From: Strigamia acuminata
Lineage: Eukaryota > Arthropoda > Chilopoda > Geophilomorpha > Linotaeniidae
Assembly: GCA_949358305.1 (NCBI GenBank)
Contig: OX442320.1
Coordinates: forward strand, 6,962,259 to 7,022,258
Reading direction: 5' to 3'
DNA: 60,000 nucleotides
Shown here piece by piece: positions 12,593 through 29,951 of the stretch. The notes under the pieces were generated by a model that was not told the DNA's origin, made no database searches, and worked only from the letters and a program-made list of their open reading frames with translations. The translations under genes were made by a program, and so were the position numbers. Numbering within the stretch: the first letter of the stretch is position 1; every line of letters begins with the position of its first letter.

Positions 12593-13250
12593 GCAACACT
12601 TGGCGTGCCAAAAGAACGGCTTTAAAACCCAGGTGTATGCCAAACCAGAAGTATTGTAGTGCACCAGACAAGTTCCGTGTGGAAGGACATACTTAAAATT
12701 AAATTCTGAGAATTTTTCCCTAGATTAGGCCCAGAAAAAATAGAAAATAGTCAATGGGTTAATTAAAATTGTCATAAAATAGCACCAAGTTGCCAAAAAA
12801 GCATGTTCAAACTAACATTCTTTTTTAAACATGCCGATGACTTGCAAAATACTATTTTCAGCTGCCAGTATTTCTACAAATTTGAATAATTATGTAATAA
12901 AAGAAAAATTTATATTTTTGTAGTCTGTTAGATAATTTGTTTTTTTTTATTATTTATTTTTTATTCTGTTTACACGTCGGGAGTGTAAAAAAACTGCAAA
13001 AAATTTAAAGTAGGAAGACACACGAGGGTGGAAAGTATATCTCGACTATGTGGTGGCTGGGACAGTTTAATTCGAGCTCTGGATATTTTTGGATTTAACC
13101 TTGACACACAAAAAATTACACAAATAAAGTTGCTGCAACTAGTCTGATTTTTGGAAATTTTTATTCCCCAAAAAATCCCATCCCCAAAAACGACATCAAT
13201 TAAAAATAACTCCCACATAGAATGGGAAAGCTAATGCGAGTTGGATAAAT
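12593..13250. other. Spacer between small gene and SERCA
   Basis: AT-rich sequence with an AATAAA at about 12896-12901 that could end the upstream transcript. I see no gene. The short open frame on the minus strand near 12970-13218 has no recognisable motif. Confidence 0.5.
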
Positions 13251-13775
13251 ATAACAGGGCGCTCCAGCTCCAGCTCCTAGCTCACGAAATAGTCACGTGC
13301 TCGCCCGGACCAATGGCAGCGATCCACATGAGCTAGTTCCTAGTTCCGAGTAAGCACAGCGATCAGTAAGTTGTGCATGTACGTAATCACAAGTAGAAAC
13401 AAGAGCATTCGGCAATCGGTTAGGGAGAGTAAGTGCTTTGTTATTTCCTTGTGGATTGCATATAGGTAATAGTGGAATTTAACACTCGCTTCTTTCCACA
13501 CGAATCGGGATAATAACGTTTCTCAGCAGCTTTAAAGGTCTCGTCTCTCGATGTTAAGATTGAGTTGCTTAGCAATTTGGTTTCGTCAGCAGCTAACTTT
13601 CCTTGCCCATTCGATGATTATTTTTGTCATTTTTACAGCTCCTGCCGAATTGTTGAATCATTAAAGAGTTTGCGACTTGCTTCCGCCAGTTGGCAGCCAG
13701 CGGACCAAGGCTTCACGAGTGAACAACAACTTTACCACTTTGGACTGTGCACATCAAAAGTGATCGACACGAAAC
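13250..13775 (+). promoter_or_regulatory. Probable SERCA promoter and 5' UTR exons
   Basis: This stretch is richer in GC than its surroundings. It holds a CCAAT motif near 13308 and a donor-like site near 13430 (GAGAGTAAGTGC), followed by an acceptor-like TTTTTACAG near 13638 ahead of the SERCA ATG. This is consistent with one upstream non-coding exon, which is common in SERCA genes. Exact ends cannot be set from sequence. Confidence 0.45.
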
Positions 13776-19404
<5,629 letters not shown>

Positions 19405-21549
19405 GTTATTTAGTTTAAGGGACGACCGTTTTGTTTTTCGATTAATTACGATTTCCTGCCGTGCCTTTGCCTGTTGCTCGCATCAATCCCATCCCGACCT
19501 GCCTGCTGATACAAAAATCTAAGAAAACCAAAAAAAATTACCAACTCATCTAGACCGAAATAGACCGAAATAGACTCGAAACGACAAAACCAAGTCCTGT
19601 TTGTGCTACTCCTGAGAAATCGTTGCGCTATCCTTCTTTCCCAAGACAGATTCTTGTAGCATCATCATAAATAATCCATTTCATTCATTTGAAATTTAAA
19701 CAAAAATGATATAAAAATGATATATAAAAAAAGATACGCTGTACAGGGCAAAGGACATAATTTAACGAGGAAAATAATTACAAAAAAAAAATTACAAAAA
19801 AAAAATTGCTCTTAGCATTCCACTTAGGATTTCGTGGGCTTAACTAGAAAAACGAGAAAAAAAGCCCTTCAAGATTTCAATGTTTATTGGCACTTTTTCT
19901 TTCACGCAATCTCTAATGTAAAGTTCAACTGATGTGTAGAAAATTTAAAAATATAGTACACGAATGATAGTTGTACAGAATATTATACAATTAACTGTTC
20001 CGTTTTTCAAATATATTTTTTTTTCTATTATGACTAATTAATTGATTGATTAATTATTGGAACAGTTATTTTTTTTTTTTTTTTCATTATTTTTTTTTTT
20101 CATTTTTTCATTTTCTTTTTTGAGTGCAAAAAAAAAATTATGTGAAGGGAAAGATTTTTATTTCTCTAGATGCAATCGATGATATAAAAAAAGATATTTG
20201 GAAAAAAGAAAAATTTAATCTATTTAGCAGTCGTTTCTGTCCCGTTATTGTGTTAAAACGATAAAAAGCACTTGTCCGAAAAGGGTTTTTTAAGTGCACC
20301 AATCCTCACTCCGCACCTCATATGCATGCGGAACCTCACAAAGAGTCCTTTAAAACTGACCGGTCGTCCAAAGTGTGAAACCAGATGAGATGAAGCAGTT
20401 ATTGCAGCACAACGGAGTCGGTGGATCGTCTCACCTGCATGTGGATTTGGACTTGTGGATTGCAGAGTGTGGATTTGACATTTTTTAAAGATAAGTGTTT
20501 GGGCATGAATATTCTCACCATAATAATAACTTATGTAATTTCCCTTTCCCCCCTTTAAACTAATGTCGATTTTTTTAAAAAAGATATTTTTGATATTTTT
20601 CGACCCCTTAATTGTAATATTTTGATGCACTTGTCATTTTTTTTTCCTTTCCTGTCTTCTGTTTTTTGAGTTCGTTTCAACTCATAATCCTGTGATTTTT
20701 GTCTTTAAATTTCTTTCACGAAAAACGAACAAGTTGCACTTTTTTTTGATAAAATGACACTTGGTTACCTTTTTTTGTTGTTAGTAATTGTAAATATCTA
20801 CATTGTAAAATGGTCAGATTTGAATAATAACATTAAAGATTAAATTTTAAAACATTTTTTTTTCCGATAAATTTTCACTAACCCTCAAAAAACTTCTTTT
20901 TTTTCCTTCTGAGTGAAACATTTTTGTCGTGTGTTCTCATATTTGCTCGTGTTAGTTTATTTCTAATAGATTTTGTCTATCTTGGCGTCCCATCAGTGCT
21001 TGGTAACAGGTCTGTCGAAGCAATTTCGTGCATGTCTTTTGTTCACACGTAATTAAACGTTTAAAAAAAATAATTAACAGTATGTATGAGTATAAACTAT
21101 ATATTTGTTCGAGGGAAATTGCATTTATTTATTTCTTTCTTAATTTTTTTCTTTTTCTAGGGACTAATTTTTTCGTTTAGTTTGAATTTTCTTTTTATTA
21201 TTACAGTTGCATCAGCCATGAAGCTGAAAGTGGATTAATGGCACATGTTGGGAGACATGCCTCTGGTGTTCAACAATATTTTTATGTAGTTCTGTCCTAT
21301 CTCTTTCTTCTAATGTCTTATTAGTTACGCCTAGTGTGCAGTGCATTCAGCGCTTAGCGAAAAGCATATAGCGAAAGCTTGCCAAACAATTCAATTTTAG
21401 ACCAAATTTTGAATTTTTTGGAAGCACTTTTTCTACTTTATAGTTTGCTACTTATTTAGAGCTGCTTTAGGAGATTATTATTATTTTCTATATTTCTTTT
21501 CTTTTCTCTCCTTCCGTTTCTTATTTCTTCTTTCCGCTTTGTTTTTCAG
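19405..21549 (+). other. SERCA 3' UTR and downstream AT-rich sequence
   Basis: No other gene recognised. The region is AT-rich with poly-T and poly-A tracts; an ATTAAA-type signal lies near 20833-20846. It could serve both as the 3' UTR of the long SERCA form and as the intron leading to the alternative exon at 21550. Confidence 0.5.
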
Positions 21550-21584
21550 TCGCAGTCGATCCAATTACCAAAAAAATGAACTAG
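21550..21584 (+). CDS. Candidate alternative last exon of SERCA
   Basis: A strong acceptor lies here: more than 50 nt of pyrimidine-rich sequence ending TTTGTTTTTCAG at 21549. Joined to a donor at 19322 (after the exon part encoding ARKYTD), it would give the tail VAVDPITKKMN and TAG at 21582-21584 instead of the final membrane segment. Alternative SERCA C-termini made by 3'-exon choice are known in vertebrates and some invertebrates. No transcript evidence is available here. A weaker acceptor near 21207 gives another short tail. Confidence 0.4.
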
Positions 21585-22949
21585 TCACATTTCCTCATCA
21601 GTCTACAAAAAAAGAAGTCGAAATTTAAAAAAAAAATAAGAAATAAGAAGAAAAAAAAAATATGTATATTACCTAATGTCTACCACCGCGCCATTCATAA
21701 CACCAACGAGCTGCCAATGAATTGTAAATTCAAGGACCCCGTGTCAAATTCCAAGATGTCCGATTTCTGCCTCTCTTAATGTTTAAAAATCAATTCAATT
21801 GTATAGACAAATTGTCTTCCTCAAATGTGTAAATGTTTCGAGACGTTTGTGGAGGACAGTTTTCATTTGATCGTAGCTCAGAGTTTGTGTTTTAGGGACG
21901 AGAAAAGAAAAAGCCTCTATTTTGAAATTTGCGGTTTTTTTTTATTTTAAAACAATTTTATTTCGGAGTGTGGGAACTTATCTCTATCTCCAAATTCTGA
22001 CTGTTGTTTTGTATAGGAAACTGACATATTTTTGGACAGTTGCAGTACTTTAAAAAATATTTTAGTCAAATTTCACCTTGTATTATGTACCATTTGTTAT
22101 CACTTTATTTTTTTTCTAATTTAAAACGATAACGTTATACTTTACTCATGTGTGTAGTACTTTTCTTTTTCTTTTTCCTCGGTTGACTTGGGTTGTACAT
22201 TTTGATTTGATGTACTTCGGTTACACTTTTAGTGATGGAATGGAAGGGAAGGGAAGGGAGGGCGTCGAAATATGAGGGTGAAGATTCGAATCCTACAATG
22301 AAAATTATTCAGTATTTTTGCACATTTGGATAATTTAGGAAAATTAAAAAATTATTTACCTCTTTCAAAGTTGTTGTTTATTTCCGAAACACGAAGAAAT
22401 GGTGGATCAAAAAGTCGATCGGAGTGTATGATATCAAATAGTGAAAACAACCGACAAAACTGGTCTGCCATCTATTGGATTTTATTAGAACTTCACAAGT
22501 TCGTAGGCGCCATCACAGCTACCGGAAGTAAGAATCAGATTGCATTGTGGGAAGAAGAACGGTGGATGTGACGACGACGAGCAGTAGAAACCATTGGTTA
22601 GTATTTTTAGAAATTAATCGGCAGCCATCCAATCATTTCGAGGTGGGAAATTCAGTTTGTTTATTTTAAACTGCACTTAAGATTATAAATGTTGGAAAAT
22701 TGATTATTTGCGACTGAATTATTTAACCAATTCTGGTATATTTTTTTAAACAGACCAGGCAGGCTGAAAACAAATCTCGTCGCCATTTGCAGCAATTTCG
22801 TTTTTAGCCATCCAACTCATCCACCTAGAAGTAATGAAGTTTTATGGTGAACAAAATACATATCAGTAAGTACATTTTTTAAATTTAACAATATTTTAAG
22901 ATATGATTTAATGAATCGCAGCATTTTTAATTTTTCATTAAATTGATGT
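21585..22949. other. Intergenic, no gene seen
   Basis: AT-rich DNA with purine runs near 22240 (GGAAGGGAAGGGAAGGGAGG). A small open frame at 22326-22571 has no recognisable motif and is not called. Confidence 0.5.
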
Positions 22950-23478
22950 AGGCACGTGCGCCGAGCCCAATTTTTCGGCGGCGGCTGGATTCGGCTGGGC
23001 GCCACCAGATGGCTGCGGCTCGAATCGCTCTCGTTTGTGGGGGCCAGCGGCTGGCGGCTCAACCGATGCAGTACGGTATCGGCGGCGGCTGGCGTCTAGC
23101 CGCCCAGCCGCCGAGCCGAGTCGGCTAAGCCGACTCGGCGCACATGGAAAAAGCCAATTGCGATTGCGACGGCTCTTCGGCAACGTGTTGATCTAAAATA
23201 CAAAACGTAGCAAGAACGTTTTCTAATGATCCAATGGCTGTGCAGTACAGATTCTGCACTGCACAGCCATTGGATCATTATGTTTACGTAATTACGTCCA
23301 AAACGTGAACGTGATCGCAATTGCATTGACGTATTCGTAATTCGCATCCGCAGCCGTTCGACGCCGGAAAATCAGCGGCGGCGGCAGCTTGTAAATTGTC
23401 GCCACACGGCGGCGGCGGCTGGGGTCCAGCCGACCAGCCGCCGAGCCGAGTCGGCTAAGCCGACTCAGCGCACATGCC
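22950..23478. mobile_element. 0.53-kb GC-rich non-autonomous element with 11-bp flanking repeats
   Basis: TAAATTGATGT occurs at 22939-22949 and again at 23479-23489, like a target-site duplication. The ends are imperfectly inverted: GGCACGTGCGCCGAG on the left against the complement of CTCAGCGCACATGCC on the right. Inside are two direct copies of a CAGCCGCCGAGCCGAGTCGG block (about 23105 and 23445) and a perfect 23-bp-arm hairpin. No coding sequence. GC content is far above the surroundings. The duplication length would suit a Mutator-like element, but the family is not established. Confidence 0.6.
23224..23280. repeat. Perfect 23-bp inverted repeat with 11-nt loop
   Basis: The arms 23224-23246 and 23258-23280 are exactly complementary (left arm begins TAATGATCCAATGGC) around an 11-nt loop. 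It lies inside the GC-rich element. Confidence 0.95.
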
Positions 23479-23489
23479 TAAATTGATGT

Positions 23490-24572
23490 GAAAACTGGCT
23501 GAATTCAAGCATGGCAGTTAGGGCTAAAGTGCAAATGCATTTGGCAGACATTCCATCTTGCATTTAAAAAATTTAAAAAGAAATTTCTGGCTTAATGTTA
23601 TATTCATTAGGAATTTCTAAAGAAAAAAAATGTTGGTCACGTAATGGCTAGTCACATTGCATTTTAGATAAATAAAAATATCACAAAAGGTATTTATTTG
23701 CGCAAGGAAAAAGTTGTATTAACTAAAAATGCATCAAACAATTTCATATTTAAAAAGAGTGAAGGATAAAGTTTAAAAATCTCAAAATATCAGCGCCAAT
23801 CTTAGCAATAAGCAAGATTCTTAGCTAATTATTTAATGAAATATTAAAATCTCAAACAAAAATGATAATTTCCAGGTTTTGATGCATATTTTGGAAATAA
23901 TAATTTGGCAAAATAATCAACTCGAGTATATGTTTATATTTACAAATAAATCGACGGACGTTTTCGTTTTATGACCGGCACATTTCAAACCGAACTCCGC
24001 CTTTGCTTCACTGCATCGCAAACCACCAAATATGACGCTTTATTTATTGTGATGTTTTATTTATTAGAATCGTTCAGGCTTGGAAGAAGACTGGCCTGGT
24101 GGAAATTTTAGAACACTGATCTGTGGCCATCCACGATCGAAACTGGAGTTTGCTTAACGTCACAATGTATTTGGATGTGTACAATTTCCAAAAAAAGAGT
24201 TTATAGCTGAATAGATTTTAAAATTTCGCCGTTTTTTTTTTGATTTTCTGCCCAGTTTGATAGCAACAGAGTGCGAGGCAGCTTATTAATAATAAACTCC
24301 AGACAAATTTGATTTTAGCACTTTTTGTGGGATCAATTAGTGTTTGCAATTCAGGAAACGAATTCTCGAACATCCAAACTCGAGGCATTTGTTGTTGCAC
24401 AATTTTACTGATTTTTGACTTGACTGCAACTGCTGCTGCATTCTTACTCATTGCCATCCTCACTGTGCGAACACAAGAAACTAGAAATTTCTTTTTGATT
24501 GTGTCTTTATTTTTTTTGTACGCGTTTCAAAATTGGATTCATGTGAAACATGTTGCCCAAAAGGGGATGGAC
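23490..24572. other. Intergenic, no gene seen
   Basis: AT-rich sequence without recognisable genes or strong repeats. Two overlapping open frames on opposite strands near 24.2-24.6 kb show no known motif. Confidence 0.5.
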
Positions 24573-24716
24573 TAAACGTCAGGTGTCAGGTGTTGGGTGT
24601 CAGGTGTCAGGTCCCTGACTATTCCAGACTGTCAGGTGTCAGGCGTCTGACTATTCCGGACTGTCAGGTGTCAGGTGTCAGGTGTCAGGCGTCTGAATCT
24701 CCATTTTCACCAAAAC
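24573..24716. repeat. GTCAGGT minisatellite
   Basis: Repeated blocks of GTCAGGTGTCAGGTGTCAGG are interleaved with two copies of GTCTGACTATTCC-type spacer. The basic unit is 8 bp (GTCAGGTG). Confidence 0.85.
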
Positions 24717-24833
24717 TAAACGTCAGAAAACTAAAAAAAAAAAAAAAAATTTTTTAAAATGGATTTTTATTCGATATTTAATTGATTTTTAACCGATTAT
24801 GTGTACTCGTTTACACAACGTAGAATTGTAAAA

Positions 24834-26520
24834 TATAATTTTTCTATTTTTTATTTTCAGAAGAAAGAAGTTGAAACTGCCGTATGTGTATCGAAAATAT
24901 TTCCGAGTGCAAACTAATCGTACGTGGGATGGGAAATGACATTTATGTTGCTGAATCTGCAACGCAACTCGTTGTTCATCGAGTGATACTTGCGACCACG
25001 TTCTTTGGATTCACTGGACAATCGAGACTGGTTAGGAAAACTGTTCGACCACCAGTTTTGTGACAGAAAAAATTTGACGGAAGTTTGATGTGGAAATAAA
25101 TAGAAAGAGGTACTTGCAGCGTGCAAATCGGATTGTCATTTCGTGTTAATTTAGTAGCCAACTGGGTAAACAGACTACATAGGTTAGTAAAGAGTCTTCT
25201 AAGGTGGCGACTGCACTTTTGGTGAGATTTTCTTTTTTTTCTTATTTGATCGCATTAAAAATAATTTGACGCCGCCTCGAGTTAAAAATTAGAAGAAAAA
25301 AAAGGTGAAAGTGCTGCTGCTTCTCGAGTGTCGAGCTGCGTGATAGTGATGGGAAACAACGTAATCCGAAGGCATTGGCATCGTCTTAATTTTAAGTTTA
25401 TAAAATTGTAGAAAACGTGCAAGTTAGGTTTAATTTTAATCTTGAGAGTCGAAAAGTTCAAGGTGGCAAGACTTAAACCGTATTTCTCGATGTCTCGCTC
25501 TCGCCATCTTGATTTTTCTCATTGTGGTGCCTCCGCCGTCTTGAAATTTTCATCTCGCGAGTTGAATCCTAAATTGATTTACTTTTTAAGCTGTTTTATA
25601 TCATTTTGAAGTATTCTATGAAATGTCAAATATAATTTTTCTATTTTTATTTTCAGAATCGTTACCGTACACCGGGCCCAACTCGAACTAAGACTCCACC
25701 ACCTGTCTAGCTCGCCAAGTTTGTAACAATGTCGTTACAAATTATACGTGCGTGAAACACGTGTTCGCAGGTTCGAGGAATTTTCATGAAAAACAATGAC
25801 CTGTTCCGTTGAGAAAATGTGGTGACTCGATTCCAGATATCGAACGTGTAATAATATCGAAATCCTTGCCATACACCGGGCCCAACTAGGACTAGGACTC
25901 CACCACCTGCGGCTTGGCGAAAAAGTAAATAATAAAACGAAAATATTTTAATTTAAATAACTGAAATCTGCAAATTTTTCTTTGATTAGGAAGAACGGTA
26001 GCGAGTCTTTGTCTTTCACCAACGACGACGGCTTTATTTACATAGTCGTCGTTCGTGGTAAAGCCGTGCAACGACTTTCCTTTGCTGAGTATTGATGACA
26101 AGAAAAATGTGAACGAAGGGGATTGCATCAATAATTTATCACATTTATGGAGCACGTCTTGTATTTGTGGCAATAACGTGCAATTCGGCATCGCACGAAG
26201 ACTAAGAAAAAGAGAACGACATGATTGCATAAACGATTAATCCCTTTTGGAGCACGTCCGGTATTTGAACCAATGACACGCCATCTGACATCGCTCCGGT
26301 TGAGGAGTGCTTCACGTGGCCAGGAACTACAAACTACAAGCGGTGCCCGATCTTTGCGCAGAGATACAGCTTGACTGATCTGTTAAGATAACTAGAAGCG
26401 TAAACTAATCCTGTGTGTAATGCGGTAACAAAACAACGTGGGATTGTTGCTGAATCGTCGTGCTGTTCATTGAGTGATACTTACGACCACTGGACAATCG
26501 AGACTGGTTAGGAAAACTGA
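24834..26520. repeat. Locally duplicated interspersed segments
   Basis: Segments recur here in the same orientation. The 24949-25047 block (containing TCGAGACTGGTTAGGAAAAC) returns in shorter form at 26445-26520. The block with ACACCGGGCCCAACT at about 25657-25706 returns at 25860-25910. The TATAATTTTTCTATTTTT...TTTTCAG stretch near 24834 returns at 25631. No gene recognised. This may be one old repeat family broken by deletions. Confidence 0.65.
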
Positions 26521-27060
26521 CAGAAGTTTAATGTTACAAAGAAAAAGAAGTGGAGTAAAGGTTCGGAAAACCGGAGCTTCAAAATACCGAAGTCACTTCC
26601 CAAATTGAGCGCTCATCGTCGTAAATAACTCCTGGATTGTACGCGTAGTGTACTGTACACTGCGTACAAATTTTTTTACGAGAAACAAGTAATAAATTGT
26701 TTCGACGACGGGTTTAATGTTTTGCAGTGTTGAGCAGAAGATCGGAGGACCACGAAGGAACAGAGCACAGGTACGAACAGGGAGTCCGTTATTGTAACAC
26801 AAATTTGCTAGATTTCTTGCTAATTTTTTCCTTGGGTTTTAACGGACAGGGAAAATTGTAAACACATACTGGTTAGTTCATTCTAATTTCTGTGCACCTT
26901 TGATTGAAACATGAATGTTTAAAGAGGATTTTGTTTTCTATTTTAACACTTAAGTGTACAACATATTTATAAAAATTATCTTCTATCTAATGTCAAAGTT
27001 GTTAATTTTTAACAAATTTTATTTTTTGTATTTTAGAAATATAAACCAAATTAAAGAGTT
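26521..27060. other. Intergenic, no gene seen
   Basis: No coding motif. A 69-codon open frame on the minus strand near 26593-26802 looks accidental. Confidence 0.4.
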
Positions 27061-27750
27061 TAGTCAGAGTACTTATCTTCTGTTGTAAAGATACGATCTG
27101 CGTAGCTGCACTTTGCTGTTGGAACTCGAGCATTGTGTATCGTCCTCTCGCTAGTCACTATAATGCCTCTTGAGACATTACCATTAGGTATCGTCCTGTC
27201 GCTAGCAAATATGCTACCCTTTGAGATGTTATCATCAGGCACCGTCCTTTCGCTAGTCAATTTCCTGCCATTAAGATTTTAACATTGGGTATCGTCCTTT
27301 CGCTAGTCATACCTGATGGTAACGTTCAGTGACTAGCGACAGAACGATACCTAATGGAGGGGTGTGTACTGACTAGCGACAGGACGATACCCAATGTTAA
27401 AATCTCAATGGCATAAAACTGACTAGCGAGAGGACGATACCCAATGTTAAAATCTTAATGACAGGAAATTGACTAGCGAGAGGACGATGCTCAATGTTAA
27501 AATTCCAATGGCAGGAAATTGACTAGCGAGAGGACGGTACCTAATGATAACATCTCAATGGGTAGTATATTGACTAGCGAAAGGACGGTACCGAATGGCA
27601 ACATCTCAACGTGCAGTATATTGACTAGCGAAAGGACGATACTCAATGGTAAAGGTCCAATCGCGAGTGTATTGACAAGTGGCTGGATATCTAATGGTAT
27701 GTATCGTTCCAAAGGACAGTATACTGACTAGTGACAGGACGATACCAAAT
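27061..27750. repeat. 51-bp minisatellite in two opposed arms
   Basis: The left arm (27061-27320) carries about four units with CGCTAGTCA. The right arm (27325-27750) carries about seven or eight units with TGACTAGCGA and GGACGATACC in the opposite orientation. Spacing in the right arm is 51-52 bp. As 51 is a multiple of three, a 17-residue repeat (SERTVPNDNIS type) stays open in both arms. I see no flanking exon, so I call it a repeat, not a gene. Confidence 0.85.
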
Positions 27751-27956
27751 GATATCGATTCCAGCGTTTTAGAAAACCTCTTCATGGTACAGAACAGCTA
27801 TACGGAACAGAACGAAATAATACGGTTACAGTACGATACATGTACGATAAATGTACGATAATGGGAAACAACAGTAACCACGGACAGAAAGAAACAAAAC
27901 GAACAGAAAGATACATAATGATGGTACAGTATATTCGAGAAAAAAGGCAATAGCAC

Positions 27957-28095
27957 CAGGGGCGGATCTAGCATAGGGCTAATGGGGCTTGAGCCCAGGG
28001 CCCCCAAATTTTAGGGGGCCCCCAAACAAAAAAAAAACAAAGGTTTCTATTAAAAATTGTGATAAAGGGGCCCCGAAAAGCTAGATCCGCCCCTG
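27957..28095. mobile_element. 139-bp hAT-type MITE
   Basis: Perfect 16-bp terminal inverted repeats (CAGGGGCGGATCTAGC at 27957-27972, complement at 28080-28095). They are flanked by an exact 8-bp duplication AATAGCAC at 27949-27956 and 28096-28103. The 8-bp duplication and CAGGG start are hallmarks of hAT transposons. No coding capacity. Confidence 0.93.
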
Positions 28096-28103
28096 AATAG
28101 CAC

Positions 28104-29223
28104 ATTTAAGATTAGTATTACTTAACCATTCCAAGAACACAAGGTAAAGAATAATTACATATCATTGATGTCAATCCATACCAACTTAAACAAACAATAC
28201 TAAAGTAGAAATCTGTACACACTAGACCGGTACTACAAAGTTAGTTTATATTCACTTTAATGTTAAGACATACGGTACCCAATACAAGCTATACAAAGAA
28301 AATACCAAATTGTTCACTTGTAACTCAGTAATTAAAGGAAACTTACCTTTTGTATGATTTATTAATATGGAGTACAAAGGTATATTGTATTAATATTAAC
28401 CCACACCCACTTGGTAAAGGATTATTCCAAGTGTAAATTTATTGCCACAAGAAAAAGCATGATTGCTTAGTGCTAATTTACACCAAAACATTCCTTTTCA
28501 GTACTACTGAAGAATGGTCAGCAACACTGCTCAATAATAAGTTAACAACACATCTTTAATATAATGTTTTGTCCATTCATGTAAAAACAAGTTTTCTGAC
28601 CAGTGCTTGAGCAACGTGCACATGGCACAATGTTCTAAGTTCTTCGTTCTGCTAGCACTACGCCAGGTGTTTGTTTGTCTAACGTTTCATAATCGTTTGA
28701 CCATAAAATCATATTTCATTCAAGTATAATATCACTACAAAAAATAAGTCTTAAATGTAAGAGAACGTATTTTTTCTGCAGTCTATTTCGAAAATAGATT
28801 GAATCTTATAGAAACGCAATTAACTGTCATTGAACTCCTCTTACTTTACTCGGAATTAATAGTTCTCACCTGATTGGTGAGTTAAGACTATTTTACATTG
28901 GTTTGAAAGCCAACTCCACATTATTGCGTTTATATAAAAGTAAAATAACATTTCCTTAAGTTGAGTAGTGAGTAGTGATAGGCTTCTCTGCAAGACCATC
29001 TTGGTGATGAGGAGACTGTATAGAATTTCATTTTATAAGTTTATTGATAGACGATGTCAACGGTCGTACAGTGCATGACACAAACAACCGACACCTGTCA
29101 TATTTCTAATTATTTAATAAATAATAATTTTTAATTTTATAAAAAAAAATCAATAAACTTCTAAAATCAAATCGTATAAAACCTTCCCCTTAATGTCTAA
29201 TGCTTTATTTTCCGTGCGAAAAT
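28104..29223. other. Intergenic, no gene seen
   Basis: AT-rich sequence with no recognisable coding motif, RNA gene or strong repeat. Confidence 0.5.
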
Positions 29224-29328
29224 TCATTGCGCTGACTTTTTCTTGTAGAAAATCTCATTCACGTTGGTGGTGGTCATTTTCATTTTTCGCTTCAATTTTC
29301 GTGCGGCCCGGTCGATGACGTCACTCCA
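29224..29328 (-). CDS. Possible terminal exon of an unknown small protein
   Basis: On the minus strand, from an AG at 29329-29330, a frame reads WSDVIDRAARKLKRKMKMTT, then NVNEIFYKKKSAQ and TGA at 29226-29224. The lysine/arginine-rich helix resembles real coding sequence, but I recognise no family and find no convincing upstream exon. A plus-strand frame near 29418-29530 (MLNFGSDSKKRKMEENKEVP) is an alternative candidate. Confidence 0.3.
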   Translation of the reverse strand, partial: WSDVIDRAARKLKRKMKMTTTNVNEIFYKKKSAQ

Positions 29329-29599
29329 CTAGGTCGTAGAACCTGCAAAGAAATATTTACAACTTCGTAAGTTTTTGTAATTTTTGTTTCGTGTCGGAAG
29401 TTTAAACTACTTTCAAAACATGTTAAATTTTGGATCGGATTCCAAAAAAAGGAAAATGGAAGAAAACAAAGAAGTTCCGGCTTTGGAATTTGACAGATTC
29501 GAATTCGAAATAACACAGAAAACTACCAGCTAAAATTACCAGCAAACAATAACTTTCATACCAAGAATAACTCTAATGATTATTTTGTCCATTATTTTG

Positions 29600-29951
29600 A
29601 AATACAAACCTCTGAAAATCGTAAAAAGCGGCCGCCGTGACGTCGCTGACGTATTCAAACAACAGCGGCCATTGGTGACGCCATCCCACAATGAACGACG
29701 AAGCGGATGGTTATAAGATGACTCACAGCGTGAACTATCGCGTGGTCATCCGCTCTTTAAAAACGAAGGGATTAAAAATGATACAATTTTACGGAATATC
29801 TAAACGACAAACTTAAAATAAAGATTTGATGAAAAAATTGTACAAAAAGTTTGCTTAAAATTGACAAATCTTATTGATTTTCTATCGGAGGGACTTCTTT
29901 ATCAAACTGCGCGCGCATTTCGTTTACGAAATCGTTTGACAAAATAACAAA
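29600..29951 (+). promoter_or_regulatory. Probable promoter region of the NXT gene
   Basis: A GC-richer stretch near 29625-29700 holds two CRE-like cores (TGACGTC at about 29638 and CTGACGT) and an inverted CCAAT (CATTGG). It lies about 250-300 bp upstream of the NXT start. The role is inferred from position only. Confidence 0.35.

Noticed and set aside
22326-22571. 81-codon plus-strand frame
   Set aside because: No start context, splice partner or recognisable domain.
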